From positions 1 to 34,748 of the forward strand of contig JAJYSL010000027.1 in the NCBI GenBank assembly GCA_021793595.1: 34,748 nt of DNA, written 5' to 3'. The DNA comes from Acidobacteriota bacterium. GTDB taxonomy: Bacteria; Acidobacteriota; Terriglobia; Terriglobales; Acidobacteriaceae. Each line of letters starts with the position of its first letter. Positions within the stretch are counted from its first letter, which is position 1. A program made the translations under genes and the position numbers. The notes below the pieces were generated by a model. It did not search any database. It had not been told where the DNA came from and saw only the letters and a list, made by a program, of their open reading frames with translations. Positions 17,465 through 25,879 of this stretch are shown here, piece after piece.

Positions 17465-18244
17465 TTACTGGGCCATCCAGCCGCCATCAATCGGCAGCGA
17501 TGTCCCGGTGATGTTCGCCGCCGCAGAAGAGCAAAGAAAGATCGCGAGCGCCGCAATGTCCTCCACCGTCGTGAACTTTCCGGTGGGCTGCTTTTCGCGC
17601 ACCAGCGCGCGCGTGCCTTCCTCTTTCGTGATTCCATACTGCAGCGCACGATCGTCAATCTGCTGCTCGACCAGCGGCGTCAGAACAAATCCCGGACAGA
17701 TTGCGTTGCATGTAATTCCTCGCGTGGCATTCTCCAAGGCGACCACTCTCGTCAGACCAACCAGACCGTGCTTCGCCGCCACATACGCCGCCTTGTGAGT
17801 GGAAGCGACATGTCCATGCACCGACGCGATGTTGATGATCCGGCCCCAACCGCGCTGTTGCATCGCCGGCAACACTGCACGAATGGTGTGAAAAGCCGCT
17901 GAAAGATTGATGGCGAGAATGGCGTCCCAGCGATCGGCAGGAAATTCCTCAACCGGCGCCACATATTGAATGCCTGCATTGTTGATAAGGATGTCGACCG
18001 CGCCGAACTGCGTCTCTGCCGCCTGAATCAGCGCTGCGCATTGTTTTGGATCGGCCAGGTCCGCCGGATAGTACAGCGCGTCGGTGTCGTGCCGTTGCAG
18101 ACGAGTCACCAGCGCATTCGCCTCCTGCGCGGTCGCAATTCCATTGATGGCAACACGGGATCCAGCAGCAGCAAAGGCCTCTGCCAGTCCAAGTCCAATG
18201 CCGGAAGTCGCGCCGGTAATGACTGCAGTATGATCGCGAAGCAC
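17465..18244 (-). CDS. 3-hydroxybutyrate dehydrogenase-like classical SDR
   Basis: The 259-residue protein has the classical SDR set: AVITGATSGIGLGLAEAF (cofactor site), NNAG, IASVHGHVAS with the catalytic Ser, and AAYVAAKHG with Tyr and Lys. The LVGLTRVVALE and CPGFVLTPLVEQQI segments, and the C-terminal ITGTSLPIDGGW, match D-3-hydroxybutyrate dehydrogenases that use NAD to make acetoacetate from polyhydroxybutyrate breakdown. It starts with GTG 18244 behind a strong GGGAGGG SD. It is convergent with the sugar operon and downstream of the DUF308 gene on the same strand. Confidence 0.88.
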   Translation of the reverse strand: MLRDHTAVITGATSGIGLGLAEAFAAAGSRVAINGIATAQEANALVTRLQRHDTDALYYPADLADPKQCAALIQAAETQFGAVDILINNAGIQYVAPVEEFPADRWDAILAINLSAAFHTIRAVLPAMQQRGWGRIINIASVHGHVASTHKAAYVAAKHGLVGLTRVVALENATRGITCNAICPGFVLTPLVEQQIDDRALQYGITKEEGTRALVREKQPTGKFTTVEDIAALAIFLCSSAAANITGTSLPIDGGWMAQ

Positions 18245-18310
18245 GGAACGTCCCTCCCGGGACAGCGACGGTCGAGATATATCGTATCAACCGCTTCGTT
18301 CAGGGGGCGC

Positions 18311-18931
18311 TCAGATCAGTTTTGTTTTCGGCGAAGGGGCAACGTGCTTGCCGGGAGGCAGGATGTTCTTCCACGGACGATAAATATAGATACCGATCAA
18401 CAGAATGTGAATGCCGATGTAGGTTACATATGTCGCTAAAAGCAACAGCGCGCCTCGGCTGGTAAATTCCATTCCAATCACCAACAGCACTCCAAGCGCT
18501 AATGTAATTGCACCCAGTAGCCGGAGCGCTTTTCTTTCCCGTGGATGATCGCGCAGATGGGATGCGAAGCGCAGGTCCCATCCACCCCAGATCAATCCCT
18601 GCAGTCCTGCAAGTACCGCCAGCAACTGCACCGATCCCCACGGGCTCACCCAGAAAAACAATCCGGCGACCATTGCCGTCGCCGCAAAAAAAAGATAAAA
18701 GTGCAATTCCCGCCGATGCCCACGATGCAGGGCAAAACCTGCGATGCAATCGATGACGCCGATCAGCAAAAGGCCGGCTGCGGTCAACAATACCGCCACC
18801 ACGCACCCCGTAGCCTCAAACAGGATATTGGTCATGGTGGATCTCACCCAAAATAATGCAAGACCCAGCGCAATCATCAAAATCCCTTGCACAACCAAAA
18901 CTGTGGTGTGGACTTTCGCTTCCCGGACCAT
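18311..18931 (-). CDS. HdeD/DUF308 family membrane protein
   Basis: The 206-residue protein has six predicted hydrophobic segments, beginning TTVLVVQGILMIALGLALFW and ending with YVTYIGIHILLIGIYIY, the pattern of DUF308/HdeD proteins. HdeD contributes to acid resistance in E. coli, but the molecular role of the family is unclear. The ATG at 18931 lies 24 bp after the stop of the UspA gene, so both are probably one transcript. The strong association with UspA and the Crp/Fnr-like site upstream suggest a stress or low-oxygen role rather than acid only. Confidence 0.85.
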   Translation of the reverse strand: MVREAKVHTTVLVVQGILMIALGLALFWVRSTMTNILFEATGCVVAVLLTAAGLLLIGVIDCIAGFALHRGHRRELHFYLFFAATAMVAGLFFWVSPWGSVQLLAVLAGLQGLIWGGWDLRFASHLRDHPRERKALRLLGAITLALGVLLVIGMEFTSRGALLLLATYVTYIGIHILLIGIYIYRPWKNILPPGKHVAPSPKTKLI

Positions 18932-18955
18932 ACGCAGTTCCCCCTGTGGGTTTGC

Positions 18956-19879
18956 CTACCCGCGATGATACAGTTCCTCCCGCTTGCATGTAATGACAGG
19001 ACAAGGCGCCAAGCGAATTAATCCATACGCAACGCCCGCCGGCATGAATGCCGCAAGTTTCCGACCTCGTTCAGCGCCCAGCACAATCAGGTCGGCCTGC
19101 GTCGCGATCACCCGGCGAATAATCGCTTCCACAGGTTCTCCGTAGACGCGATGCACACTCACTTTACTGCCAGAACCCCTCAGCGCCTTGACCAGCAGGT
19201 CCGACTGCGATTGCACTTCTTTATCAAACGAATCCCCGGCCAGGTCATTGATTTCATCAATCGCATGCACCAGTTGCACGTGCGCATGCAGCGCTCGGGC
19301 CAGGGAGGCCGCATAGAGCAGCGCAGTCTCGGACGGATGCTGCAACACGGTCGCGTACACAATTGTCTGCAACGCAAGATTCTTGGGGGTGATGTTGGCG
19401 CAGTTTGGTCCCACCGTCAGCACCGGACAAGACACTTTGCGCAGAATCGCTTCTGCTGTCGACCCCAGAATCAGCCGCTCTAGACCGTGCGCTCCGTGCG
19501 TGCCGATCACCATCAAACTCGGCTTCTCCTCTTGCACCAGCGTCTCCAACGCATCCGCGACGGGGCCTTCAGCCAGGATGGCACGGGCCTGAATTCCTCG
19601 ACGCCGCAACTGGTTCGTCAGTTGCTCCAGATCTTCTGCCATCGCCTGCCCGATCTCAGGTGCGGCAAATACTGCCAGCGGTTCAGGATGGGACACGTTT
19701 CCCGTGCTCACAACGTGAGTCAGCAGTAATTCCATACCGTAGAGCTTGACCAGATTTTCTGCATAAGAAAGGGCCGCGATGGAAGATCTGGAAAAGTCGG
19801 TGGCGACCAGGAGTTTCTCAAAAGCAGGAATAACTTTCTTGGGTTCAATTGCGGCGCCTGTGTGCGTAGACTGTGCCAT
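18956..19879 (-). CDS. Tandem-domain universal stress protein (UspA family)
   Basis: The 307-residue protein contains two Usp domains. The first (about 18-160) ends with the ATP-binding pattern VIGTHGAHGLERLILGSTAE; the second (about 170-300) has the corresponding VLGAERGRKLAAFMPAGVAY, where the glycine spacing is degenerate, so only the first site may bind ATP. Start ATG 19879 has a very good GGGAGG SD. Usp proteins are cytoplasmic and are induced in starvation or oxygen limitation. The gene leads the DUF308 gene and has a Crp/Fnr-like palindrome about 92 bp upstream of the start codon. Confidence 0.92.
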   Translation of the reverse strand: MAQSTHTGAAIEPKKVIPAFEKLLVATDFSRSSIAALSYAENLVKLYGMELLLTHVVSTGNVSHPEPLAVFAAPEIGQAMAEDLEQLTNQLRRRGIQARAILAEGPVADALETLVQEEKPSLMVIGTHGAHGLERLILGSTAEAILRKVSCPVLTVGPNCANITPKNLALQTIVYATVLQHPSETALLYAASLARALHAHVQLVHAIDEINDLAGDSFDKEVQSQSDLLVKALRGSGSKVSVHRVYGEPVEAIIRRVIATQADLIVLGAERGRKLAAFMPAGVAYGLIRLAPCPVITCKREELYHRG

Positions 19880-19908
19880 AAGCTGCCTCCCTCGACGGAT
19901 TGCCCCTC

Positions 19909-19914
19909 ATATAA
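19909..19914 (-). promoter_or_regulatory. Candidate -10 element (TTATAT) of the UspA operon
   Basis: TTATAT on the minus strand lies about 30 bp before the UspA start. No -35 hexamer is visible at 17 bp. The Crp/Fnr-like site would be centred near -70 from the implied start point, a class I activator position. Speculative. Confidence 0.25.
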
Positions 19915-19963
19915 AGCTGAACCGCGGTACGCCCCGCGGGCAGTGATGGCCAGTACATGTCTC

Positions 19964-19979
19964 TGTGATGAAAATCACT
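19964..19979. promoter_or_regulatory. Crp/Fnr-type palindrome upstream of UspA
   Basis: TGTGA-TGAAAA-TCACT contains the perfect inner repeat GTGAT-GAAA-ATCAC. It fits both the Crp (TGTGA-N6-TCACA) and Fnr-like (TTGAT-N4-ATCAA) geometries. It lies in a 201-bp gap before the UspA-DUF308 operon; the rest of the gap (19880-20080) holds no gene that I can see. Confidence 0.6.
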
Positions 19980-20080
19980 TTTCATAGGTGGAAACGCAGG
20001 CACGGTCGAATTTCATCGCGGCGTCATCACGAAGGTCACGATCGCAAGCCGAAATCTTCAGACTCCCTGCGGGACAGCGT

Positions 20081-21601
20081 CTAGACTGTTTCAAGCTCCG
20101 CGCACAAGCGAACTTCGATCGACCGCGAACGATCGCTGATGCCGCGCTTGGCTGCAGCGGCGCCGCAGGCGGACGCAGGCGCTCCCTCCAACAACTTCGC
20201 AATCACATCGGCGGCATTATATGTGGATTGCCCCGCAGGGAGGAACAAGGGCACGCTGCCCAGGTCATCGCCAGCGGTCACAATTCCCTGCTCTGTTCGA
20301 CTGCCATTTCTTACCTGTGGATAGCCAATGTTCGCCAGCAGCGCATTGCATAGACACTTTCTTCCTGCCGCATCGTCGGCGTTGCCGCCCTTCGCCACAT
20401 ACACGCTCGCCGGCTCTGCCGCACAGCGATATCCAATCGTTCCTTCTGGAGTTCGATACGGCTCATGCAGAAATCCAAGATCGCAAATGCGTGGTCTCGC
20501 CGCGTAAACATCCGGATCCGAGCCGGTACCTTCCAGACAAGCCACCTTGAACGGAAATTTTGTCGGCGATGCCAGCGGATCGGTGAACACCTTCGCCTCG
20601 CCGGCAATCGCTTTCTGCAACAACGCGCGCTTGTAGTCCTCCCGCAGTCCCGACTCTTCGGAGAATTCAAATGCGGTTCCTACCTGAACTCCCGCCGCTC
20701 CCTGCTCCAGAGCTTCACGCAGTTTTTCCGGATGCCCATAGCCTCCGGCCAGCCAGAACGGAACTCCCAGTTCGCACAGCTTCGCAATGTCGATCGCATC
20801 CCGCTCGCCGTACATGGGTTCGCCGGCATCCGACAACTGCATCTTGCCCCGCGGCGGGGCATTGTGACCGCCCGCACTTTTCATCTCGACCACCAACCCA
20901 TCAACTCGGCCGTTGGCCTTCTTCACCATGGTGGTCGCCAGCGTGTTGGAAGACACAATCGCGAAAAAATTCGGCCGTGTAAGCGGGCCCAACTCACGCT
21001 CCATGTAGTCACGCGGATGAAAGTGTGCCGTATTGTCGTCACCCTCTTCCGAGCCAGTCACATGAATCGTGTACTCCGCAGGTTGATGCTCGACATATCC
21101 GTCCAGCAGACCGGGAATTTTCAACGGAATACCCGCACCCATAATCACGGTGCCAACTCCCGCGAGCATCGCGCCATAAATCGTCGAAAGATGTGCTGTT
21201 TGAATTTTTTCCAGGTAATTGATGCCCACCGGATTGTTGTGGCCTTCACGCGCCAGAAAGACTTCTACAAAGTTGCTGACAATGTCCAGCTCAATCAACT
21301 CCAGCGGATTGTCTTTCGTATGTCGCGGCACCGCTCGATATGGCGTCCTCTCGCTCTTGCCGCCTGCAATGTAATACCGCTGCCAGATGCGGTCCGCCAT
21401 CGCCGGAAATGGAAACGCATCCACGCCGCGGCGCATATGCCCGCCGGGATCGCCATCCTGTAAACGCCTTGCAAAAATTTGATCGAGCGCTGTTCCGGAG
21501 ACAACGCCAAGTTGTCCAAGCCGCGAGACAGCGTTCGCCAGGCGCCAGTTCGACACGCCCGCGCCCATACCGCCTTGAATGATTAGGGGAGATGAATTCA
21601 T
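20081..21601 (-). CDS. Nitronate monooxygenase / PfaD-like FMN enzyme
   Basis: The 506-residue protein belongs to the FMN-dependent TIM-barrel group that includes nitronate monooxygenase, FabK and PfaD. The N-terminus IIQGGMGAGVSNWRLANAVS is the usual Gly-rich flavin-site start, and VKKANGRVDGLVVEMKSAGG, WLAGGYGHPEKLREALEQGA and GVQVGTAFEFSEESG are the phosphate-binding barrel strands. It is much longer than nitronate monooxygenase (~320-360), with a C-terminal extension holding a CLCNALLANIGYP segment as seen in PfaD-like proteins. No polyketide or PUFA synthase genes are nearby, so a detoxifying or reductive role is as likely. It is divergent from hemG, with a shared Crp/Fnr-like site between. 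Confidence 0.8.
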   Translation of the reverse strand: MNSSPLIIQGGMGAGVSNWRLANAVSRLGQLGVVSGTALDQIFARRLQDGDPGGHMRRGVDAFPFPAMADRIWQRYYIAGGKSERTPYRAVPRHTKDNPLELIELDIVSNFVEVFLAREGHNNPVGINYLEKIQTAHLSTIYGAMLAGVGTVIMGAGIPLKIPGLLDGYVEHQPAEYTIHVTGSEEGDDNTAHFHPRDYMERELGPLTRPNFFAIVSSNTLATTMVKKANGRVDGLVVEMKSAGGHNAPPRGKMQLSDAGEPMYGERDAIDIAKLCELGVPFWLAGGYGHPEKLREALEQGAAGVQVGTAFEFSEESGLREDYKRALLQKAIAGEAKVFTDPLASPTKFPFKVACLEGTGSDPDVYAARPRICDLGFLHEPYRTPEGTIGYRCAAEPASVYVAKGGNADDAAGRKCLCNALLANIGYPQVRNGSRTEQGIVTAGDDLGSVPLFLPAGQSTYNAADVIAKLLEGAPASACGAAAAKRGISDRSRSIEVRLCAELETV

Positions 21602-21733
21602 CGCAGTTCCATTCTTTCACTCTGCATCCCGCAAGAATGTTTTACTTTTGTAATCTTCAAGGCCATGGTTTCTGCATCGACGTCTTCCATGTTCACTTGT
21701 CTTCCAGCAAACACCTTCCGGCAAAATCTGCGA

Positions 21734-21749
21734 TGTGACCTTCATCACT
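21734..21749. promoter_or_regulatory. Crp/Fnr-type palindrome between the PfaD-like gene and hemG
   Basis: TGTGA-CCTTCA-TCACT shares both half-sites with the palindrome at 19964-19979. It sits about 118 bp before hemG and 133 bp before the divergent PfaD-like gene. A -10-like TATAGT at 21781-21786 lies between the site and hemG. The remaining parts of the 265-bp gap hold nothing else that I can support. Confidence 0.55.
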
Positions 21750-21866
21750 GCATGCCCCTGTTTGAATCGTTACCGTTGGCTATAGTGAAGCGTTTTCGGT
21801 AGCCTGTCAGCATCACCCCAGGCTGCATGGTTCGAATCTGCGGGTGCAAACCCAGTAGGCGACGGC

Positions 21867-23498
21867 ATGAAAAATATTGTGATCATTGGCGGAGGGATCA
21901 CCGGGCTGGCCACCGCCTTTTACCTGCAGCAATTTGCCGGTGCCGCGATTGACACCACGTTGATTGAAAGCTCGCCGCGACTCGGCGGAAAAATCCTCAC
22001 GACCCATCAGGACGGCTTTACGGCCGAATGCGGCCCCGATTCCTTCATCACACAAAAACCCGCAGCCATCACACTCTGCCAGGATTTAGGCCTCGCGGAT
22101 CAGCTCATCGGTTCCAGCATCGGCAAACCGACCTATGTCTGGAATCGAGGCGATCTGCACCCACTCCCGGAAGGCATGATGCTCATGGCCCCCACTATGA
22201 TGCTTCCCTTCCTGCGCTCGCGGCTCATCTCGTGGCACGGAAAATTGCGCATGGGAATGGAGTTGCTCATTCCCCGCCGCGAAGAAGAAGGAGACGAAAG
22301 TCTGGCAAGCTTTACCCGCCGCCGTTTAGGCGCCGAGGCACTGGAGAAAATTGCGGCTCCGTTAATGGCAGGCATCTTCGCCGCCGATCCAGAAAAGCTT
22401 GGCATGCAGAGCACCTTCCCCATGTTTCTGGAGATGGAGAAGCAACACGGCAGCCTGCTGCGCGGCATTCTCAAAAGAAATCGCGCCAAAGCACGCCATC
22501 CTGTTTCCGCCGGTTCCAAGCCCAAGCCCTCTCCCATGTTCATGACGCTAAAGGGTGGCCTGGAGCAGCTTGTCGACGCTCTTGTTGCCCGTCTCACGCT
22601 GGAGAAAGTTCTTCTCAATACCAAAGTCGTCTGCGTCAACCGCGTGCTCGATCGCTACCAGATCGACTTGAGCGACGGCTCACGACTCTGGGGCGACGAG
22701 ATTGTATTCGCCACCCCCGCAGATGTCACCGCTAACCTGGTTCGCGGCATGGATCCCGTGCTGGCATTCAAACTGCGCGCCATCCACTACGTCTCCACCG
22801 CCACGGTTTCACTCGCCTTCAAACGCAGTGATTTGAAAAAGCCGCTGCATGGCACCGGGTTCCTGGTTCCTCACAATGCAACGCGCCGGATTACCGCTTG
22901 CTCCTGGTCGTCACAAAAATTTTCCCATCGCGCGCCGGATGACTGCGAACTGATTCGCGTCTTCATCGGCGGCGCCCGTGCAGAGTTCCTGGCGGAGCAG
23001 GAGGACGCTGCCCTTATTCAACTGGCTCGCGAGGAACTGCGCGTCATCATGGGCATCGACGTGGAGCCAGTCTTCGCCAAAGCCTATCGCTGGTCGAAGG
23101 CAAATCCCCAGTATGACGTCGGCCACGGCACCCGCATTGCTGAAATCGAAAACATCGCCTCGTGGTATCCCGGCTTGCATCTGGCCGGCGCAGCCTACCA
23201 TGGTGCCGGAATTCCCGACTGCATCTCCAGCGGCATCAAGACCGCCAGCAACATTGCCAACCGGCTCAAGAATCCCGAGCCCCTGAACGAACCCGCGCGA
23301 CTCGCCGATTCCGTTTCTCTCAAGGAGAAGACAAGTTATGACTCCCGTCGATATTCGAACGCTCGCTACCACTACAACCAAGCCGTCCCATCGGCCCTCG
23401 GCCCACGACTACTCAAAGAATCCCATGCTGGTGTATTGGGAGATGACTCAGGCCTGCGCCCTGGCCTGCCGCCACTGTCGCGCCGAAGCCGTTTCTGA
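21867..23498 (+). CDS. hemG: Protoporphyrinogen/coproporphyrinogen oxidase (FAD-dependent)
   Basis: This flavoenzyme of haem biosynthesis oxidises the porphyrinogen ring. The N-terminal FAD site is IVIIGGGITGLATAFYLQ, then LIESSPRLGGKILT and FTAECGPDSFITQKP, all characteristic, and the C-terminal FAD contact is in LHLAGAAYHGAGIPDCISSG. The conserved protein ends near IANRLKNPE (about residue 473). The frame then continues ~70 residues of non-conserved sequence, overlapping the next gene by 161 bp. In the alternative frame a TGA at 23339-23341 overlaps that gene's ATG as ATGA, the usual coupling arrangement, so a frameshift near 23280-23338 may have extended the ORF. Confidence 0.92.
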   Translation: MKNIVIIGGGITGLATAFYLQQFAGAAIDTTLIESSPRLGGKILTTHQDGFTAECGPDSFITQKPAAITLCQDLGLADQLIGSSIGKPTYVWNRGDLHPLPEGMMLMAPTMMLPFLRSRLISWHGKLRMGMELLIPRREEEGDESLASFTRRRLGAEALEKIAAPLMAGIFAADPEKLGMQSTFPMFLEMEKQHGSLLRGILKRNRAKARHPVSAGSKPKPSPMFMTLKGGLEQLVDALVARLTLEKVLLNTKVVCVNRVLDRYQIDLSDGSRLWGDEIVFATPADVTANLVRGMDPVLAFKLRAIHYVSTATVSLAFKRSDLKKPLHGTGFLVPHNATRRITACSWSSQKFSHRAPDDCELIRVFIGGARAEFLAEQEDAALIQLAREELRVIMGIDVEPVFAKAYRWSKANPQYDVGHGTRIAEIENIASWYPGLHLAGAAYHGAGIPDCISSGIKTASNIANRLKNPEPLNEPARLADSVSLKEKTSYDSRRYSNARYHYNQAVPSALGPRLLKESHAGVLGDDSGLRPGLPPLSRRSRF

Positions 23499-24474
23499 GC
23501 CGCACCCGAATCAGTTGACCAATGCCGAGAGCAAAGATCTGCTGCGCCAGATTGCCGCCTTCGACAAGCCGCACCTCATTCTGACTGGCGGCGATCCGCT
23601 CAAGCGTACCGATATTTTCGAACTGATCGACGAAGCTCGCTCGCTTGGCCTCACTGTCTCCATCACGCCCAGCGCCACTCCGGAACTCACTCGCGACAAA
23701 TTGGAAAAATTGAAGGCCCATGGCATCGACAGCCTCGGCCTCAGCCTCGACGGTTCCACTGCTACCCGTCATGAAGCGGTCCGCGGAGTCCCCGGCTGTT
23801 TTGACTGGACCATCCGCGCCATGAAAGATGCCGGCGAATTAGGATTTCCCATTCAGGTGAACACGCTGGTTTCCGAGGAAACCGCAGACGATCTGCCCGC
23901 AATTTTTGAGCTGCTGAAGACCATGAAGGTGATGCGCTGGAGCCTCTTCTTCCTGATCGCCGTCGGTCGCGGAAAAACCCTGCAACCTGTCTCGCCAGAG
24001 CATGGCGAAGAGCTGATGCATTGGATTTACGCTCTCTCTCGCACCGCGCCCTTTCAGGTCAAGACCACTGAAGCCCCGTCCTATCGGCGCATCGCGTTAT
24101 CCGAAATGCGTCGCGAGGGAATGTCCTCGCAGGAGATCGAACGCACCCCTGTCTATCGCGGATTTGGCATTCGCGACGGCCACGGCATCATGTTCGTCTC
24201 GAATCAGGGCGACGTATATCCCGCCGGATTCCTGCCGCTTGCCGTCGGCAATATTCGCCAGGATACCCTGGCAAATATTTATCGCCATTCGCCCATCTTC
24301 CGCGGCCTGCATACCCCCAGCCAGTTCAAAGGCAAGTGTGGAGTCTGCGAATACTCCGCACTCTGCGGTGGCTCCCGTGCCCGTGCCTTCGCCTACACCG
24401 GCGATCCACTGGCCAGCGATCCCTTCTGCCCCTACGAGCCCAAAGCCCTCCCCCACGCCTCCGCGGGCGCGTAG
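23338..24474 (+). CDS. Radical SAM/SPASM domain protein (TIGR04053-like)
   Basis: The 378-residue enzyme has the radical SAM cluster motif CALACRHC (CxxxCxxC) in YWEMTQACALACRHCRAEA, then LILTGGDPLKR (GGDP), and a C-terminal SPASM-type cysteine set GKCGVCEYSALCGGSRARA with a later Cys in SDPFCPYEP. It resembles AhbD/NirJ-type haem enzymes and the TIGR04053 family, which frequently lies beside haem genes. Start ATG 23338 has an excellent AAGGAGA SD, located inside the hemG frame. Partnership with hemG suggests a tetrapyrrole-related role, but the reaction is unknown. Confidence 0.85.
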   Translation: MTPVDIRTLATTTTKPSHRPSAHDYSKNPMLVYWEMTQACALACRHCRAEAVSEPHPNQLTNAESKDLLRQIAAFDKPHLILTGGDPLKRTDIFELIDEARSLGLTVSITPSATPELTRDKLEKLKAHGIDSLGLSLDGSTATRHEAVRGVPGCFDWTIRAMKDAGELGFPIQVNTLVSEETADDLPAIFELLKTMKVMRWSLFFLIAVGRGKTLQPVSPEHGEELMHWIYALSRTAPFQVKTTEAPSYRRIALSEMRREGMSSQEIERTPVYRGFGIRDGHGIMFVSNQGDVYPAGFLPLAVGNIRQDTLANIYRHSPIFRGLHTPSQFKGKCGVCEYSALCGGSRARAFAYTGDPLASDPFCPYEPKALPHASAGA

Positions 24475-24596
24475 TGCTGGTCTGCGGATGCTGCATTCAA
24501 CACCACCGGAGTGAGTTGTTCTGAGCGCAGCGATTGAAAGAGCATTTGCGATTTCGGTATAGCGTGCCAGATTTCACAGGTGTACCATTTCGTCAA

Positions 24597-25193
24597 ATGG
24601 GCATTGCAGGAATTGCACTCAATCTTCTCACAATCATCGCGATCGTGTGCGGGCCGATAATCGCTCTGCAGATCCAACGCAAGCTCGACCAGGAGCGCGA
24701 AGCGTTGAATCGAAAACTTTGGGTGTTCAAGACATTGATGTCCTTTCGCGCCACGGCTCTGGCACCGTCCTTTGTGCAAGCTCTCAATCTCATCGATGTG
24801 GAGTTCAACGGCGACAATGAGAAAGAGAAGGCTGTTCGCAATGCTTGGAAGGTTCTGTTAGACCACTACTACGATTTGAACAGGGCAAAACAACCGAACA
24901 GCGATGCCTTAACTGACAAGAGTACACAACTGAGAGCAAATCTTTTGATGGCTATGGGGCAATGTCTTGGCTATGATTTCGATGAAGTGTTAGTGAAAAA
25001 AGGATCGTATTACCCCTCCGGGCTAGGTGACGTTGAGGCCGAGCAACATGCAATAAGGCGCAGCGTGCTTAACGTCCTGTCGGGCAGAAGTCGCATTCCC
25101 GTTGGAATATTTGAGGAGAAGTTTCCTGCGATAACATTGGAGCCACTTGAAGCTGAACCAACAAATCTACCTGTCCGTGAGCTAGGCAGGTAG
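24597..25193 (+). CDS. DUF6680-like single-pass membrane protein
   Basis: The 198-residue protein begins with a membrane helix (ALNLLTIIAIVCGPIIALQI), followed by a charged helical region with VFKTLMSFRATALAPSFVQALN and LIDVEFNGDNEKEKAVRNAW. These features resemble the DUF6680 family of small proteins found in accessory regions; the function is not known. I chose ATG 24597 rather than a TTG 21 codons upstream because the helix then lies at the N-terminus. The sequence looks more A+T-rich than its neighbours. Its 3' end overlaps the convergent GrlR-like gene by 12 bp. Confidence 0.65.
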   Translation: MGIAGIALNLLTIIAIVCGPIIALQIQRKLDQEREALNRKLWVFKTLMSFRATALAPSFVQALNLIDVEFNGDNEKEKAVRNAWKVLLDHYYDLNRAKQPNSDALTDKSTQLRANLLMAMGQCLGYDFDEVLVKKGSYYPSGLGDVEAEQHAIRRSVLNVLSGRSRIPVGIFEEKFPAITLEPLEAEPTNLPVRELGR

Positions 25194-25523
25194 CGCGGCG
25201 ATCTTTGTGAGTTTGACTACCATGCCCGGCCCTTCTTGATTTATCAGACTGGCCGAGCCTCTGATGATCCCACCTTGTGCTGTTCCCCGGACGGTCAGCT
25301 CAAAATCCCCCTTAATACCAAGCACATTCCCTATTGCCGGATTAAAGTTACGAACGAGAACGCGCGCCGTAATTGCATCGCCGTCGCTCTGGTAGGTGCC
25401 AGTATAAACAAACGCGTTGTCGCCACCGAGCACCTGCCCTCGGATAAAGACAATTACACCCCCGTCGCCGCCAGCCGTTCCTTCGTATTGGACTATCCAG
25501 AGGCCCTCAATCATGGATGCCAT
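25182..25523 (-). CDS. GrlR-like regulatory protein
   Basis: The 113-residue protein looks like the small beta-barrel GrlR family: MIEGLWIVQYEGTAGGDGG at the start, then VIVFIRGQVLGGDNAFVYTG and a C-terminal GIIRGSASLINQEGPGMVVK. GrlR of enteropathogens represses the GrlA activator of type III secretion, but homologues occur widely without such a system, and I see no secretion genes here. The start could be the second Met (MIEGLW), three codons further in. It overlaps tail-to-tail with the DUF6680-like gene and may be part of the same acquired patch. Confidence 0.7.
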   Translation of the reverse strand: MASMIEGLWIVQYEGTAGGDGGVIVFIRGQVLGGDNAFVYTGTYQSDGDAITARVLVRNFNPAIGNVLGIKGDFELTVRGTAQGGIIRGSASLINQEGPGMVVKLTKIAALPA

Positions 25524-25636
25524 CCTTAGTTGTGATACTACCAGCGTCTGGTGGGTAGCCGACCCTCACCACAATGAGTGCCCCATCCTTGCGCAGCGAG
25601 GGTGGGAGAGAATAATGCCCGCACTGTGAAGCGGCG

Positions 25637-25852
25637 TTACGTATTCTTCCGCACACTCACTGGCAGATGAAAATCGCTCATCTGGCCCACCGGAAGAATC
25701 ATGCGCAGCGAATTCAAGATCGACAACAAATCGATCACCTCCTGCGCAATCGCACCCTGAATCGGCGTCAAGTATCCCAGCGATGCAGCGCACATTCCCG
25801 CTAGGCTGAACAGCATTCCTCCCACTGCGCTGCTCAGCGCAATCCGCCGCAT
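25637..25852 (-). pseudogene. Truncated 3' end of a P-type ATPase gene (copy B)
   Basis: An uninterrupted 71-codon frame (MRRIALSSAVGGMLFSLAGM at the start, ILPVGQMSDFHLPVS at the end) is almost identical to the last 71 codons of the intact ATPase at 29012-30907. Homology stops just upstream at the RRMRRIAL point. It encodes the final membrane hairpin of the pump only. It is most likely a remnant of a deleted paralogue or a partial duplication, although the intact frame leaves open expression as a small membrane protein. No clear SD precedes the ATG. Confidence 0.8.
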
Positions 25853-25879
25853 GCGTCTCTTGCACTATTCTTTGTATAG

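Noticed and set aside
20465..21463. 332-codon plus-strand frame opposite the PfaD-like gene
   Set aside because: Antisense to a gene with strong barrel and flavin motifs; no domain or start signal.
21826..21860. GGTTCGAATC sequence resembling a tRNA T-loop just before hemG
   Set aside because: The flanking bases do not form a T-stem and no acceptor or anticodon arm can be drawn, so it is not a tRNA.
21780..21866. Possible riboswitch-like G/C-rich leader before hemG
   Set aside because: No B12 box or other known riboswitch core could be recognised.
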